Shown: positions 45,882-54,575 of the stretch, one piece after another
Layout: every line of letters begins with the position of its first letter
How positions within the stretch are numbered: position 1 is the first letter of the stretch
Assembly: GCF_007753095.1 (NCBI RefSeq)
Contig: NZ_CP036348.1
Location: 5,805,411 to 5,869,410, forward strand
DNA from: Rosistilla carotiformis
GTDB taxonomy: Bacteria; Planctomycetota; Planctomycetia; Pirellulales; Pirellulaceae
DNA length: 64,000 bases
Reading direction: 5' to 3'
The notes under the pieces: generated by a model
What the model was told of the DNA's origin: nothing
Seen by the model: the letters and a program-made list of their open reading frames with translations, nothing else
Database searches by the model: none
Program-made: the position numbers and the translations under genes

Positions 45882-46724
45882 TCAGAGCGTGGCAGCGACG
45901 GGATCGATGACTTGCGGATACTCCAACGAGCGCTCGTTGATCGTATCGATCAACGCGGGCAGGTCGGCGATCGAATCGATCACCGCATGGCTACCGGCAG
46001 CTCGAAACGCCGCGGCGGTTTGGGCCAGCCGGTCCTGGCGTTGCTCTTCGGTCAGTGCTGCAAATTGCTCGACCGATAGACCGGTCAGACTGCTGCTGTC
46101 GCAGACTCCGATCGACCAGCAACCGGCGGACAGGCCGGACTGAATGTCGGCGACCGTATCGCCCACTTTGACAACGGCGGATGGCGGATAGACGCCCAAG
46201 CGTTCCATCGCGCGATAGATCATCCAAGGAGCGGGGCGGCCCTGGGGAACGTCATCGGCGCAGATGTTGGTGTCGGGGACAAAACCAGCCGCCGCGGCGC
46301 GATCGGCGACCGCTTCGGCCGCCGCGCGGAAGTAGCCTGTCGTTCCCGCGATCTGCAGGTTGCGGTCGCGCAATTGTTGCACCGTCTCGGTCAGCTGAGG
46401 CACTAATTGGGCGAACTGCTCGATCGCCTTCAATTGCAACGGCACAAACTCGTGATACATCGCATCGATATCGTCGTCGGTCCAATCCCTTTGATAGACA
46501 TCTCGCCATCGCTGGGCGATCTCCGGCTGACGCAGCATCGCGATCAGATGCTCCCGTTTATTCAGCCCCATCGGAGCGCGCGATTCATCGCCGCTGACTT
46601 CGATTCCGCGGGCGGCGAAGACGCTGGTGAAGGCGGCCGCAGGGGCTTGGGAGCCGAAGTCGATGGTGGTGCCGGCCCAGTCGAAGACGACCAGGCGAAT
46701 CGGATTTGCCGTTTCGTTGTTCAT
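45882..46724 (-). CDS. phnX: Phosphonoacetaldehyde hydrolase
   Basis: 280-residue HAD-family enzyme that cleaves phosphonoacetaldehyde to acetaldehyde and phosphate. The nucleophile Asp is D15 in VVFDWAGTTIDFGSQAP, and the Schiff-base Lys is K56 in MGLNKREHL; both are diagnostic for PhnX. Further family blocks: GTTGYFRAAAEAV, ADDVPQGRPAPWMIYRAMERLGVYP, VVKVGDTVADIQSGLSAGCWSIGV. Length matches the usual 270-280. It lies 42 bp downstream of the iron alcohol dehydrogenase gene on the same strand. The transaminase PhnW that usually supplies its substrate is not in the window. Confidence 0.94.
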   Translation of the reverse strand: MNNETANPIRLVVFDWAGTTIDFGSQAPAAAFTSVFAARGIEVSGDESRAPMGLNKREHLIAMLRQPEIAQRWRDVYQRDWTDDDIDAMYHEFVPLQLKAIEQFAQLVPQLTETVQQLRDRNLQIAGTTGYFRAAAEAVADRAAAAGFVPDTNICADDVPQGRPAPWMIYRAMERLGVYPPSAVVKVGDTVADIQSGLSAGCWSIGVCDSSSLTGLSVEQFAALTEEQRQDRLAQTAAAFRAAGSHAVIDSIADLPALIDTINERSLEYPQVIDPVAATL

Positions 46725-46766
46725 GAGAGTTCCGTTGCGGATGAGGGTTGGAGGTTGCAGAGTTTT

Positions 46767-47927
46767 TTAGGCTTCGTTTTCCGCGAGGTTGCCTTTGAGC
46801 AACTGCAGCAAGGTTTCGGGGCTTGCGCTGCGCGGATTATTGGACAGCCGTTGCGTATTGACGCTGTCGACGATCTGTCGCAGCGCTTGGTCGTCGCAGA
46901 TGCCAGCTTCGGCAAGGGACGAAGGGCAGCCGAGTTCCGCAAAAAAAGCTTCGATTCGCTGGCAAGCGTCGGCGACATCGGCAGCTTCCAGCAGTTCGAC
47001 GATGATCGCGATTCGTCGTCGGACCGCTTCGGCACCACGCGGGTCGGTGCAATCGGAATCGGAGACCTGAGCGTTATAGGCCAGCATTGGGCTGAGCGTC
47101 ATCGCGACGGCGATCCCATGCGGAATTTCGTGCAGCGAGGTCAACGGATACGAAAGGGCGTGCGAAGCAGTCGTCTTGCTGATGTTGATCGCGCGTCCCG
47201 CCAGATGCGCGGCGCGACACATCCCCAATCGATCTGCCGGCGTCGGATCGTGTGTCGCGGCGACAAGGTGTTGCAACGCGAAGCGCCCAGCGGCAACGGC
47301 GTAACCAATCGATTCGTCGGTCGACCCCACCGCCCAGATCGATTCGATCGCTTGGCAAAACGCATCCAGCCCCGTCGCTGCGGTAATTGTCGCCGGCAGG
47401 CTGTAGGTCAGCTGAGCATCGACGATCGTGTAGCGCGGCAGCAGCGAATCATCCGCGATCGAATATTTATCGTGCCCGACGTAGGCGACCGCAAAATGAG
47501 TCGCTTCGCTGCCGGTCCCCGAGGTGGTCGGAATGGCCAGCAGCGGCGTCCCGGCACGTCCGATCGACGCCTGCCCGGTCACGATCTCGCGAGGTGACGC
47601 GTCTTGATGGGAAAGCGAACTGATCAATTTCCCCAGATCGATCGCCGTTCCCCCTCCCAACGCGATCACCAAATCGGGAGCGAACGCTCGCGCCTGATCG
47701 ACGCCGCGTTGGACGTCGGCAAGTTTTGGATTCAACTCAAAATCGCAAAACCAAGAAACGTCGAGCGTCTCCAGAATCGGCTGCAACACCGCCGCGGCGC
47801 CACTCGCATCATAGGCCGCCCGATCGACAACCATCATGATCCGTTGGGCAGCCAGGCGGTGGACGATCTGAGCCACTTGGGCGAGATCCCCCGGATTCAA
47901 AAAAACAGAATCGTTCTGAATAGTCAT
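46767..47927 (-). CDS. Iron-containing alcohol dehydrogenase, phosphonoacetaldehyde reductase-like
   Basis: 386-residue group III alcohol dehydrogenase. The ATG at 47927 gives MTIQNDSVFLNPGDLAQV; the frame upstream is not protein-like. The NAD-binding region has VIALGGGTAIDLGKLISS and IPTTSGTGSEATHFAV. Metal ligands are in GLDAFCQAIESIWAVGSTDES (Asp kept, usual His replaced by Gln) and HALSYPLTSLHEIPHG. The DALCQAIES-type replacement and the FNP-NPK pattern recall phosphonoacetaldehyde reductases. Next to phnX, it could oxidise 2-hydroxyethylphosphonate to phosphonoacetaldehyde, or run the reverse reaction. Confidence 0.82.
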   Translation of the reverse strand: MTIQNDSVFLNPGDLAQVAQIVHRLAAQRIMMVVDRAAYDASGAAAVLQPILETLDVSWFCDFELNPKLADVQRGVDQARAFAPDLVIALGGGTAIDLGKLISSLSHQDASPREIVTGQASIGRAGTPLLAIPTTSGTGSEATHFAVAYVGHDKYSIADDSLLPRYTIVDAQLTYSLPATITAATGLDAFCQAIESIWAVGSTDESIGYAVAAGRFALQHLVAATHDPTPADRLGMCRAAHLAGRAINISKTTASHALSYPLTSLHEIPHGIAVAMTLSPMLAYNAQVSDSDCTDPRGAEAVRRRIAIIVELLEAADVADACQRIEAFFAELGCPSSLAEAGICDDQALRQIVDSVNTQRLSNNPRSASPETLLQLLKGNLAENEA

Positions 47928-48685
47928 CGGTGTTCCAACGGGTAGCTTGCGGGCCGTGAATCTTTCACGGGTGGGTTGTCGCGGGAAAGCGTTCGTTCGC
48001 TCGACTGCGCCGGTGGCAACGCGTTGCTGAACCATCACTCGGCTCGACGCAATCAAGGGCTTCGTTGTGATGCACCAAGCGGCAATCAAACGCTTTCCGT
48101 TTTGCCACGATGCACAAAACGTGACTCTCAGTCAACTACGTGAGAGCCCGGTCGTTCACATCTTCCGCCATCCGTTGCCCCCTCAACGGACGCGACATCG
48201 CCCCGGAGGCGAGTTTCCTCCTCCGCGATTCAAGGGGACGGGGCTCCGCCCTCGTGGCAAGGCAGGGATGCAACTTGCCTGATCCAACCGTCCAATTTCC
48301 TGGCTCAATGCGATCGGGCGCGGCGTGAACAAACCGGACACAAACGTCGCACTGGGGCGTGTCGTTAGGTTGTAACGTGCTCTTCCGCAGCCCGCTCTTC
48401 TGGTTGATGAAGATTGCAAGAATTCTGGGATGAGGCGGTGTGAGGCGACTCGGCTGTTGAACGATCGATGGCGACTCGGCGTTTGGAAATCACACCCGGG
48501 AACGTGGAGCTTCAGAGAACCAATTCGTTGTGTTTTGAAAGGGATTCCCCCAGCCCACGCAATATCCGCTTGCGCGAATGAAAGTTTGGGTGCGGTGTCG
48601 GGAACGATCGGTGACGGAGAGTCGAGTTGCTGCGCGGTGGTTGCCGACCGTAGTCATTGCGGTGGGATTCGCGTATCATCCCGCC
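47928..48685. other. Divergent intergenic region, 758 bp
   Basis: Separates the phosphonate genes from the XRE-cupin regulator and should hold both promoters. A few short hairpins occur (CGTGAA/TTCACG near 47955; CGGAGG/CCTCCG near 48200), but no gene is convincing; frames here give Arg/Pro-rich, non-conserved sequence. Confidence 0.45.
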
Positions 48686-49261
48686 ATGAATCTTGTCGAA
48701 CTCGCCCAACGAATCCGCGCCTTCCGTCTCGACCGTCGGCTGACGCTCGACGAAGTCGCGTCGCGCGCCGGCTTGACGCCTGGCTGGCTTTCCAAAGTCG
48801 AGAATTTTCGGATCACACCGTCGCTGCCAGCTTTGGCGAAGATCGCCGAAGCGCTAGGGGTATCGACGGCGGACCTGGTCGCCGGTCTGGACAACAAACC
48901 GGCGTTGGTAGTCGTCCGCGCCAACGAACGCAAGGTGGTCGAACGCGACCGCAGTCGCGAGAACACCACGGTCTACGAAGCCTTGGCTCACAAGCGGCCC
49001 AACCGGGCGATGGATCCTTTTCTGCTGACGATCCCGCCAGGCGTGGCTCGCGAACAACCATTGGCCCATGAAGGGGAAGAGTTCCTGATGGTTCAGCAGG
49101 GGACGATCGAGTTCGAATTCGACGACCAGAGCGAATTGCTTCGCCAGGGGGATGCGATCTACTTCGACAGCAGCGTTCCGCATCGGATCATCAATTCCTA
49201 CAAGCGGCCCGCTGTCGTGTTGTGCGTCTTCCACGGCCCATCGGGCACCGCGGCGACCTAA
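48686..49261 (+). CDS. XRE-family regulator with cupin sensor domain
   Basis: 191-residue transcription factor. The helix-turn-helix is at about 5-62 ([54 protein letters not shown]). A linker leads to a cupin barrel at about 110-188 ([50 protein letters not shown]). This is the PuuR-like layout, where the cupin binds a small effector. ATG 48686 was chosen to start the HTH directly; the frame upstream looks non-coding. Its divergent position makes the phosphonate pair its likely target, by inference. Confidence 0.9.
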   Translation: MNLVELAQRIRAFRLDRRLTLDEVASRAGLTPGWLSKVENFRITPSLPALAKIAEALGVSTADLVAGLDNKPALVVVRANERKVVERDRSRENTTVYEALAHKRPNRAMDPFLLTIPPGVAREQPLAHEGEEFLMVQQGTIEFEFDDQSELLRQGDAIYFDSSVPHRIINSYKRPAVVLCVFHGPSGTAAT

Positions 49262-49433
49262 TGGCTCGCAGCGAGTGGTGCGTTCAAAACAGAAGCTTCC
49301 GGTACAGTGGTGCCTCTGCCGACGCAAGCCGTCCGCAGCGGCAGGCAAAATGGAGCGACCCTATCCTGAAATGTTGGGGTTATAATCCAATTCGCAAATC
49401 AACCTATCGATTCTTCCCTTTCAGGATACGTTC

Positions 49434-50687
49434 ATGCGTTTGATGCTCCTCGCCACGGCCATCAGCTTCTCTTTTGCCATCTCCACCTCCCAGGCAGACA
49501 ACTGGGGACATTGGCGCGGCCCTGGCGGCAACGGTGCAGCGGCCAACGCATCGCCGCCGACGCAGTGGAGCGACACGGAGAACGTGAAATGGAAAGTTGC
49601 GATCCCGGGCAAAGGCTCCGGATCGCCTGTCGTTTGGGAGAACCAAGTCTTTGTCGTCACGGCCGCCCCCGCAGCGAACGCTCCTGCCGAGACGCTCGAC
49701 TTTCTGTTGATGTGTTTTGATCGGGCCACTGGCAAACTTTTGTGGCAACAGACAGCGGCCACCGCCCGTCCGCACCAAGGAACGCACGCGACCAACGGCT
49801 TCGCATCGGCATCCCCCTGCACCGACGGGCAACATGTCTACGCCCACTTCGGATCGCGCGGACTTTATTGCTACACCCTGGACGGCCAACTGGTCTGGAA
49901 ACGGGACGACTTTGGCAAGATGAACACCCGCAACGGCTTTGGCGAAGGGAGCTCTCCGGTACTGGCGGGGAACAAAATCATCGTCCCCTGGGATCACGAA
50001 GGCCCTTCGGCGCTGATGGCGTTGGACAAGTTGACCGGGAAGACGATCTGGAAAGTTGCACGCGAGGAACCTACCGGCTGGGCGACTCCGTTGGTCGTTC
50101 AACACGACGGTCAGATGCAAGTGGTCATGAACGGCGACGGATATGCCCGCAGCTACGATCTGGAGACGGGGGAGGAGTTGTGGCGATGCGGCGGTCAAAC
50201 GATGCGTCCCGGCGCGTCGGCGGTCGCGGGGGACGGGATGGTCTACGTCGCAAGCGGCTTTCGCGGTGCGTATCTCGGCGCCTTCACCCCCGACGGTAAA
50301 GGGGATATCGAAGGGACAGGAAAGGTTGTCTGGTCGCTCGGCCGCGACACGCCCGATATCGCCTCACCGCTGCTCACTTCGGGGCGGCTGTACTTCTACA
50401 AAGGGAGGTCGGGGTTGTTGACCTGCCTGGATGCCAAGACCGGGCAGCCGCACTTCGCCGCTTCGCGTGTCAACGGTATCAACAGCACCTACGCCTCCCC
50501 CGTCGCCGCCGGCGGGTACATCTTCCTGAGCGGTCGCAGCGGCAGGATTGTGGTGATCAAGGATTCGCCGGAACTGGAGATCGTGGCGACCAACGCGATG
50601 AACGAAACCGTCGACGCGACTCCCGCGCCGGTCGACAACGAACTGTTCATCCGAGGCGAGCGACATCTGTTCTGCATCGCCGATTGA
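49434..50687 (+). CDS. Exported PQQ-repeat beta-propeller (BamB-like fold)
   Basis: 417-residue secreted protein with signal peptide MRLMLLATAISFSFAISTSQA. Propeller repeats contain the tryptophan-docking pattern of PQQ/BamB-like proteins: NWGHWRGPGGNG, LLMCFDRATGKLLWQQT, GLYCYTLDGQLVWKRDD, ALMALDKLTGKTIWKVA, YARSYDLETGEELWRCGG, GLLTCLDAKTGQPHF. No catalytic PQQ-dehydrogenase residues or haem site are seen, so it is probably a scaffold or sugar-binding propeller. Common in planctomycetes and otherwise uncharacterised. Confidence 0.88.
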   Translation: MRLMLLATAISFSFAISTSQADNWGHWRGPGGNGAAANASPPTQWSDTENVKWKVAIPGKGSGSPVVWENQVFVVTAAPAANAPAETLDFLLMCFDRATGKLLWQQTAATARPHQGTHATNGFASASPCTDGQHVYAHFGSRGLYCYTLDGQLVWKRDDFGKMNTRNGFGEGSSPVLAGNKIIVPWDHEGPSALMALDKLTGKTIWKVAREEPTGWATPLVVQHDGQMQVVMNGDGYARSYDLETGEELWRCGGQTMRPGASAVAGDGMVYVASGFRGAYLGAFTPDGKGDIEGTGKVVWSLGRDTPDIASPLLTSGRLYFYKGRSGLLTCLDAKTGQPHFAASRVNGINSTYASPVAAGGYIFLSGRSGRIVVIKDSPELEIVATNAMNETVDATPAPVDNELFIRGERHLFCIAD

Positions 50688-51228
50688 TCGACAGACCGCG
50701 ACAGCACTTGCCCCGCGCGAGCGGAGTCTCCGCCGCATGGGGCGTCTCAATTCGGTGGCTCTTCGCCGGATGGGGCGACTGCAAACAGAAATTGTTCGCA
50801 ATCGGATCGATCCCCAACGATTTGGCATTGCTGACCGGCGGGGGCTGTCGATACAACAACAAAAATCAAACATCAAAACACTCTATTTTCACAAAGAGGT
50901 TCTCGGAGTCCCCCGCCGGGCCGTGAACCTTTCGCCGCTCACACGCTTCCACAGTAATTGTTCGCGCATCCAATCCTGCCATCGGTCGTTTGACCTGGCC
51001 GCGTTGCGATCCGCTCCGATTGTTGAACTTTCGCGTTTGAATGCTCTCTAACACACGTCGATCGACGTGATGCCGTCGCCAGTCCGCCGAAGGATCTGTC
51101 GCGGTTGTTTTCTGCTTGCTGTCTGCTCTTGCGTTTCGCCTGTTGTTGCGTTTCCGTTTGCAAATCCTCCTGCACATTCCTGTGGGGAACTTGCGCCACC
51201 CTTTTGACTATCCGAGATTGGAGAAGAA
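50688..51228. other. Intergenic region, 541 bp
   Basis: No gene supported. A GCGGAG/CTCCGC inverted repeat (50721-50733) and a short direct repeat of ATGGGGCG (about 50737 and 50770) are present. The ribosome-binding GGAGAAGAA for the GTG at 51229 closes the region. Confidence 0.45.
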
Positions 51229-51768
51229 GTGATCGAAAGTTTCAGCGTGCCGCTAGCCAGTGCCGCACTGATCTTTGTTTTGCGCCTGGTCGATGTTTCC
51301 CTGGGAGCCTTGCGGATCTCGATGTTGTTTCGAGGTCGCCGCGCGCTGGCCGGGATGTTTGGCTTTTTTGAAGCACTCACCTGGCTGATCGCCGCTTCGT
51401 TGGTGTTGGGGAATCTCGACAGCCCGATCAAGTTCATCGCCTTTGCCAGCGGATACGCCGCCGGGACGATGCTGGGGAGCACCGTGGAGAGCTGGTTGGC
51501 GATCGGCGATGCGTTGGTCCGAATCGTGACTCCGTCCGGGACTCCCGAACTGTCGCAACTGATGCGCGACGCGGGCTATTACGTGACGACCGTCGACGCT
51601 CGCGGACGCGATGGCGACGTGCAAGTCAATCTGAGTGTCATCCCGCGGAAAATGGTCCCCGCCCTGATGTCGATGATCCATGGGATCAATCCGCAAGCGT
51701 TTATCACCTACGAAGAAACGACGCCGCTGCGGTTGGCGACCACCGCGGCGCTGAGCGTTCGGAAATAG
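51229..51768 (+). CDS. UPF0316/DUF2179 membrane protein
   Basis: 179-residue protein. GTG start at 51229 with GGAGAAGAA just upstream. Three N-terminal transmembrane helices (LASAALIFVLRLVDVSLGALRI, MFGFFEALTWLIAASLVLGNL, PIKFIAFASGYAAGTMLGSTVESWLA) match the DUF5698/UPF0316 core. A C-terminal DUF2179-like domain follows (LMRDAGYYVTTVDARGRDGDVQVNLSVIPRKM). Function is unknown; the DUF2179 fold is thought to bind a nucleotide or ion. Confidence 0.88.
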   Translation: MIESFSVPLASAALIFVLRLVDVSLGALRISMLFRGRRALAGMFGFFEALTWLIAASLVLGNLDSPIKFIAFASGYAAGTMLGSTVESWLAIGDALVRIVTPSGTPELSQLMRDAGYYVTTVDARGRDGDVQVNLSVIPRKMVPALMSMIHGINPQAFITYEETTPLRLATTAALSVRK

Positions 51769-51792
51769 GAAACGTTGGGAATCGCCGGCGGC

Positions 51793-52755
51793 TTACGATC
51801 GGTGGTCGAAGCGGACGGCGCGGGTATCCTGTTCGTCGCCGCGGCGGCGAGCTAGCGACCTATAGAGATCGGGCCGGCGGGCGCGCATCCAACGCACGCC
51901 GGTGCAGCGATCGCGAAGCGTGGGATCGAGGTCGGCGACAACCATGTCGTCGCCAGCCTTGCACGTTTCGACGATCACGCGGCCGTAGGGATCCAGGATC
52001 ATCGCGTTCCCGGTGCGGACCTCGTCGTCGTCCGGGCCGATGCCGTTGCTGAAGACATAGAAAACGCCGTTGTCGTGGGCTCGCGAGGGGAGCCATCGCA
52101 TCAGCCACCCGCGTCCCTTGTCGCCTGTGATTTCGGCTCCGATCGCCTCGGGATCGGTCTCTCGCGCATCCCAGACTTGGCGATCGATCACGCTCATCGC
52201 CTGCGGGCTTCCCGAATTGCAACCTCCGGTTTGGTGAGGTGCCAAGATCACCTCAGCCCCCGCCAGCGCGCAAGCTCTCGCGTTTTCAAGGATGTTGTTG
52301 TCGTAACAGATCAGCACCGCAACGCGCCAACCATTTGGGAGATCGAACAGCGTGTAGGTGTCTCCCGACTCCATGAACTCGCTGATAAAGCAATGCAGTT
52401 TACGGTGGCAATGCACTTCGCCGGCGGGCGTCGCGACGACGTACGAATTGTAAAGCACCCCCGCGGCGTCGACCTCGATCAGTCCCGCTCCGATCGTGAT
52501 CTGATGTTCGGCAGCCCAAGCGAGCAGCGTTTGCGTGGTTGGCCCGTCGGGAACCGGTTCGGCCAATTTGGCCAGCTGTTGCGACGACAGTTTGCGCAGA
52601 TGCCAATACCCGGTCACGCAGCACTCGGGAAAACAAACCAGTTCGGCACCTTGCCCCGCCGCCGCTTCAACAAACGGACGCATGATCGCGAGGTTCCCCG
52701 CCTTGTCGCCTGGCAGATGGTTGAATTGAACCGAAGCAACGCGAAAGTTTTTCAT
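51793..52755 (-). CDS. Carbon-nitrogen hydrolase (nitrilase superfamily amidase)
   Basis: 320-residue cytoplasmic amidase. The catalytic triad is readable: Glu in ELVCFPECCVTGY, Lys in HCHRKLHCF, Cys in VAVLICYDNNI. The N-terminal VASVQFNHLPGDKAGNL and C-terminal GNAMILDPYGRVIVE are also typical. Likely cleaves an amide or nitrile; the substrate cannot be predicted. It converges on the UPF0316 gene with 24 bp between the stops. Confidence 0.92.
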   Translation of the reverse strand: MKNFRVASVQFNHLPGDKAGNLAIMRPFVEAAAGQGAELVCFPECCVTGYWHLRKLSSQQLAKLAEPVPDGPTTQTLLAWAAEHQITIGAGLIEVDAAGVLYNSYVVATPAGEVHCHRKLHCFISEFMESGDTYTLFDLPNGWRVAVLICYDNNILENARACALAGAEVILAPHQTGGCNSGSPQAMSVIDRQVWDARETDPEAIGAEITGDKGRGWLMRWLPSRAHDNGVFYVFSNGIGPDDDEVRTGNAMILDPYGRVIVETCKAGDDMVVADLDPTLRDRCTGVRWMRARRPDLYRSLARRRGDEQDTRAVRFDHRS

Positions 52756-52947
52756 CAGCTCCTTGGCCTCTTAGGTAAAACGGTAGGATCGCCGCCTGCA
52801 AGAATCATCGAACCGGCCAGAGCGTGCACTCCGACGCACCCTCCGATTCAGTGAAGCAAATTAACATAGGCCGCCTGAATTGTCGCACCATCATAAAGAG
52901 CTGGAGGGTCCGTAACAACAAACGCCCGGCAGTTGCTTACGCCAGGA

Positions 52948-52977
52948 AATTGATTTGTGATCTGCGAGCAACGACAC
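52948..52977. repeat. Dispersed repeat, copy A (30 bp core)
   Basis: Starts with AATTGATTTGTGAT and agrees with copy B (56144-56173) at 28 of 30 bases. Weaker similarity appears to extend about 20 bp on each side (a CCCGGC upstream, and a GTCT.TTT-like tract downstream). Confidence 0.7.
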
Positions 52978-53005
52978 GTGCGGCTCACGAGATCTATTTA
53001 CTCGC

Positions 53006-53160
53006 TTAACCGCAATACCGTTCAACGAAGCGTGGTGGACGAGGTTACGAGTCCATTTGCATCAGACCAAATCGCTGGGACTCGTAACCTCGTCCACGAC
53101 GTCCCGCCGCTAAAGCTTTCGACGGACCGAGGCTCCTTCGTTGAACGGTATTGCGATTAA
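53006..53160. repeat. 155-bp imperfect inverted repeat (MITE-like cruciform)
   Basis: Outer arms 53006-53030 and 53136-53160 pair at 24 of 25 bases; inner arms 53031-53054 and 53078-53101 pair at 23 of 24. The tip has an ATTTG/CAAAT stem. The right side has a 34-base unpaired bulge at 53102-53135. No coding sequence was identified; it is next to other repeats and a transposase remnant. Confidence 0.8.
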
Positions 53161-53196
53161 CCGAGGGCAGGACTGAATGGCGCGAGCATGAGCGTT

Positions 53197-53216
53197 GGAG
53201 TCGAGGCTTCAGCCGA
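53197..53216. repeat. REP-like repeat, third copy
   Basis: Core GGAGTCGAGGCTTCAGCCGA identical to the two copies at 17021 and 17051. It lies downstream of the decayed RAYT, in the sequence that replaces the transposase C-terminus. Confidence 0.8.
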
Positions 53217-53267
53217 TTTATGCGCAGCTGAATTCGCCTAAAGGCTCTGCGCCAACCGCCGCGCGGC

Positions 53268-53622
53268 CAGACAACATGGAAGTGATCGTCGTCTTGGACC
53301 GGAAAGCTCCTGAATCGCCAGTGGTAGACATTTCGTTCACCGGAGGTGTGATCGTGAGCGTGGTAGCGCATCGTATGCGTGGCAGGCACCCACCGCAGAA
53401 ATTTGCTCATGCGTCCAGCCTCCGTAGGCCGCAACACCAACTGCCAGTGATTGGGCGACAACTGATAAGCGAGCAGCTGAACGGAATACCGCACCAATCC
53501 CTCGGCCAACATTCGCTCAAAGGCTTCGTCGTCGGCTTCCTTGTGAAAGAGATCGGCCCGCGCAATACCACGGTTTAATGCGTGGTAGATCGCGTTCGCC
53601 TCGTCAGCTCGTTTGGGGGCAT
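53268..53622 (-). pseudogene. Truncated REP-associated tyrosine transposase (IS200-like Y1_Tnp)
   Basis: The minus-strand frame reads KRADEANAIYHALNRGIARADLFHKEADDEAFERML...LLAYQLSPNHWQLVL...FLRWVPATHTMRYHAH...YHWRFRSFPVQDDDHFHVV, a clear RAYT. It is broken three ways. The likely ATG (53622-53620) is out of frame because of a 5-C tract beside it. The HUH motif reads NHWQ rather than NHWH, losing the second His. Homology stops near 53269, before the region carrying the catalytic Tyr, and is followed by REP-type sequence. The frame stays open beyond both ends, which hides the damage. Confidence 0.85.
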
Positions 53623-53701
53623 GTGATCTTTTAGGAATACCAGGGCAAATTAAGCCGGAAAGAGTTTCACCCCTTTTTTCGCACCAGGCCCCTCGTCTGC
53701 T

Positions 53702-53780
53702 ACTCTGTGCCTTCGTGTCTCCGTGAGAGTTCTCCGGCCCCCAGCACAAGGGCTCTCACTGAAACACTATGGCACAGAGT
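53702..53780. repeat. Nested inverted repeat, about 79 bp
   Basis: ACTCTGTGCC (53702-53711) pairs with GGCACAGAGT (53771-53780), and inside it GTGAGAG (53723-53729) pairs with CTCTCAC (53753-53759). It borders the RAYT remnant and precedes the beta-barrel gene stop. Confidence 0.65.
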
Positions 53781-53837
53781 CGCAGACGAATTCGATCGAT
53801 GAATTCGCCTGCTGAGTCTGCTCGCGTGCGGATTTAA

Positions 53838-54575
53838 CTATCGCTGGTAGCCAACAGCGAACACGGTACCAAATAAGCCGAATGTCTCGCCATTATCGTT
53901 GGTATAGCCGTTCCAGTTCTGGGCTTCCACACCGGCGCGACCGAATACCATGCCGCCACACCTCAAGGCGAGTTGACCTTGAATACCGACTTGTAATTCG
54001 GTGGCGCTAACTGCCAGGTCATCGTCGTTACCGCTGTCACCAAACAACACGCTGTGGCGAGCGATACTGTAAAGAGCAATCGAATCGCTCCACATGTATT
54101 GAAGTTCGGCCCCGACGATTAATCCATAACCGTCCTCCAGCGTATCGCCTTCTGTCTCGGTCATCTCAGCCCAGCGGGCACCACCAGAGAACGTTCCCAA
54201 CCAACGGCTACCCATTTCGATCGTACTAAACAACTCACCGTCGACGGTTTGCACCGTGAAGTCTGAGTCCTGGGTGTTAACGTCGTAGTCCAACCAGCGG
54301 CCGCGGAATCCAAATCCGGTAGGACTAACGTAGCCGATTGTCAGGCGGAGCGCCTCCTTAAAATCGTGCGTGTCGGAATCCGAGTCACCATCGGGATCCG
54401 TATTGTAAGGACGAAGCAACAACAGTTCGGGCATGATGAAGGCACCACCCGAATTAAAGCCGCTGCTATTTCCATTGAAGTAACGACTGTTCTGTCCATC
54501 CGCGGCATCCACGTTGCCAAGTCCCCCGATTACCGAGCAAATCGCAAACGTGGAAAACAAAAATAACAATCTCAT
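53838..54575 (-). CDS. Exported outer-membrane beta-barrel-like protein
   Basis: 245-residue protein with signal peptide MRLLFLFSTFAICSVIGGLGNVDA and an AAGGGACTAAGG ribosome-binding stretch. The mature part alternates polar and aromatic residues in strand-length runs (ALRLTIGYVSPTGFGFRGRWLDYDV, SRWLGTFSGGARWAEM, YGLIVGAELQYMWSDSIALYSIARHSVLFGD), ending LFGTVFAVGYQR. This fits a small porin-like barrel of the type seen in planctomycete Lpg1974-like families; family membership is tentative. The N-terminus has an acidic DPDGDSDSD tract that may bind calcium. Confidence 0.65.
   Translation of the reverse strand: MRLLFLFSTFAICSVIGGLGNVDAADGQNSRYFNGNSSGFNSGGAFIMPELLLLRPYNTDPDGDSDSDTHDFKEALRLTIGYVSPTGFGFRGRWLDYDVNTQDSDFTVQTVDGELFSTIEMGSRWLGTFSGGARWAEMTETEGDTLEDGYGLIVGAELQYMWSDSIALYSIARHSVLFGDSGNDDDLAVSATELQVGIQGQLALRCGGMVFGRAGVEAQNWNGYTNDNGETFGLFGTVFAVGYQR

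Noticed and set aside
48067-48419. Small frames on both strands between the phosphonate genes and the regulator
   Set aside because: Low-complexity Arg/Pro sequence, overlapping each other, without ribosome-binding sites.
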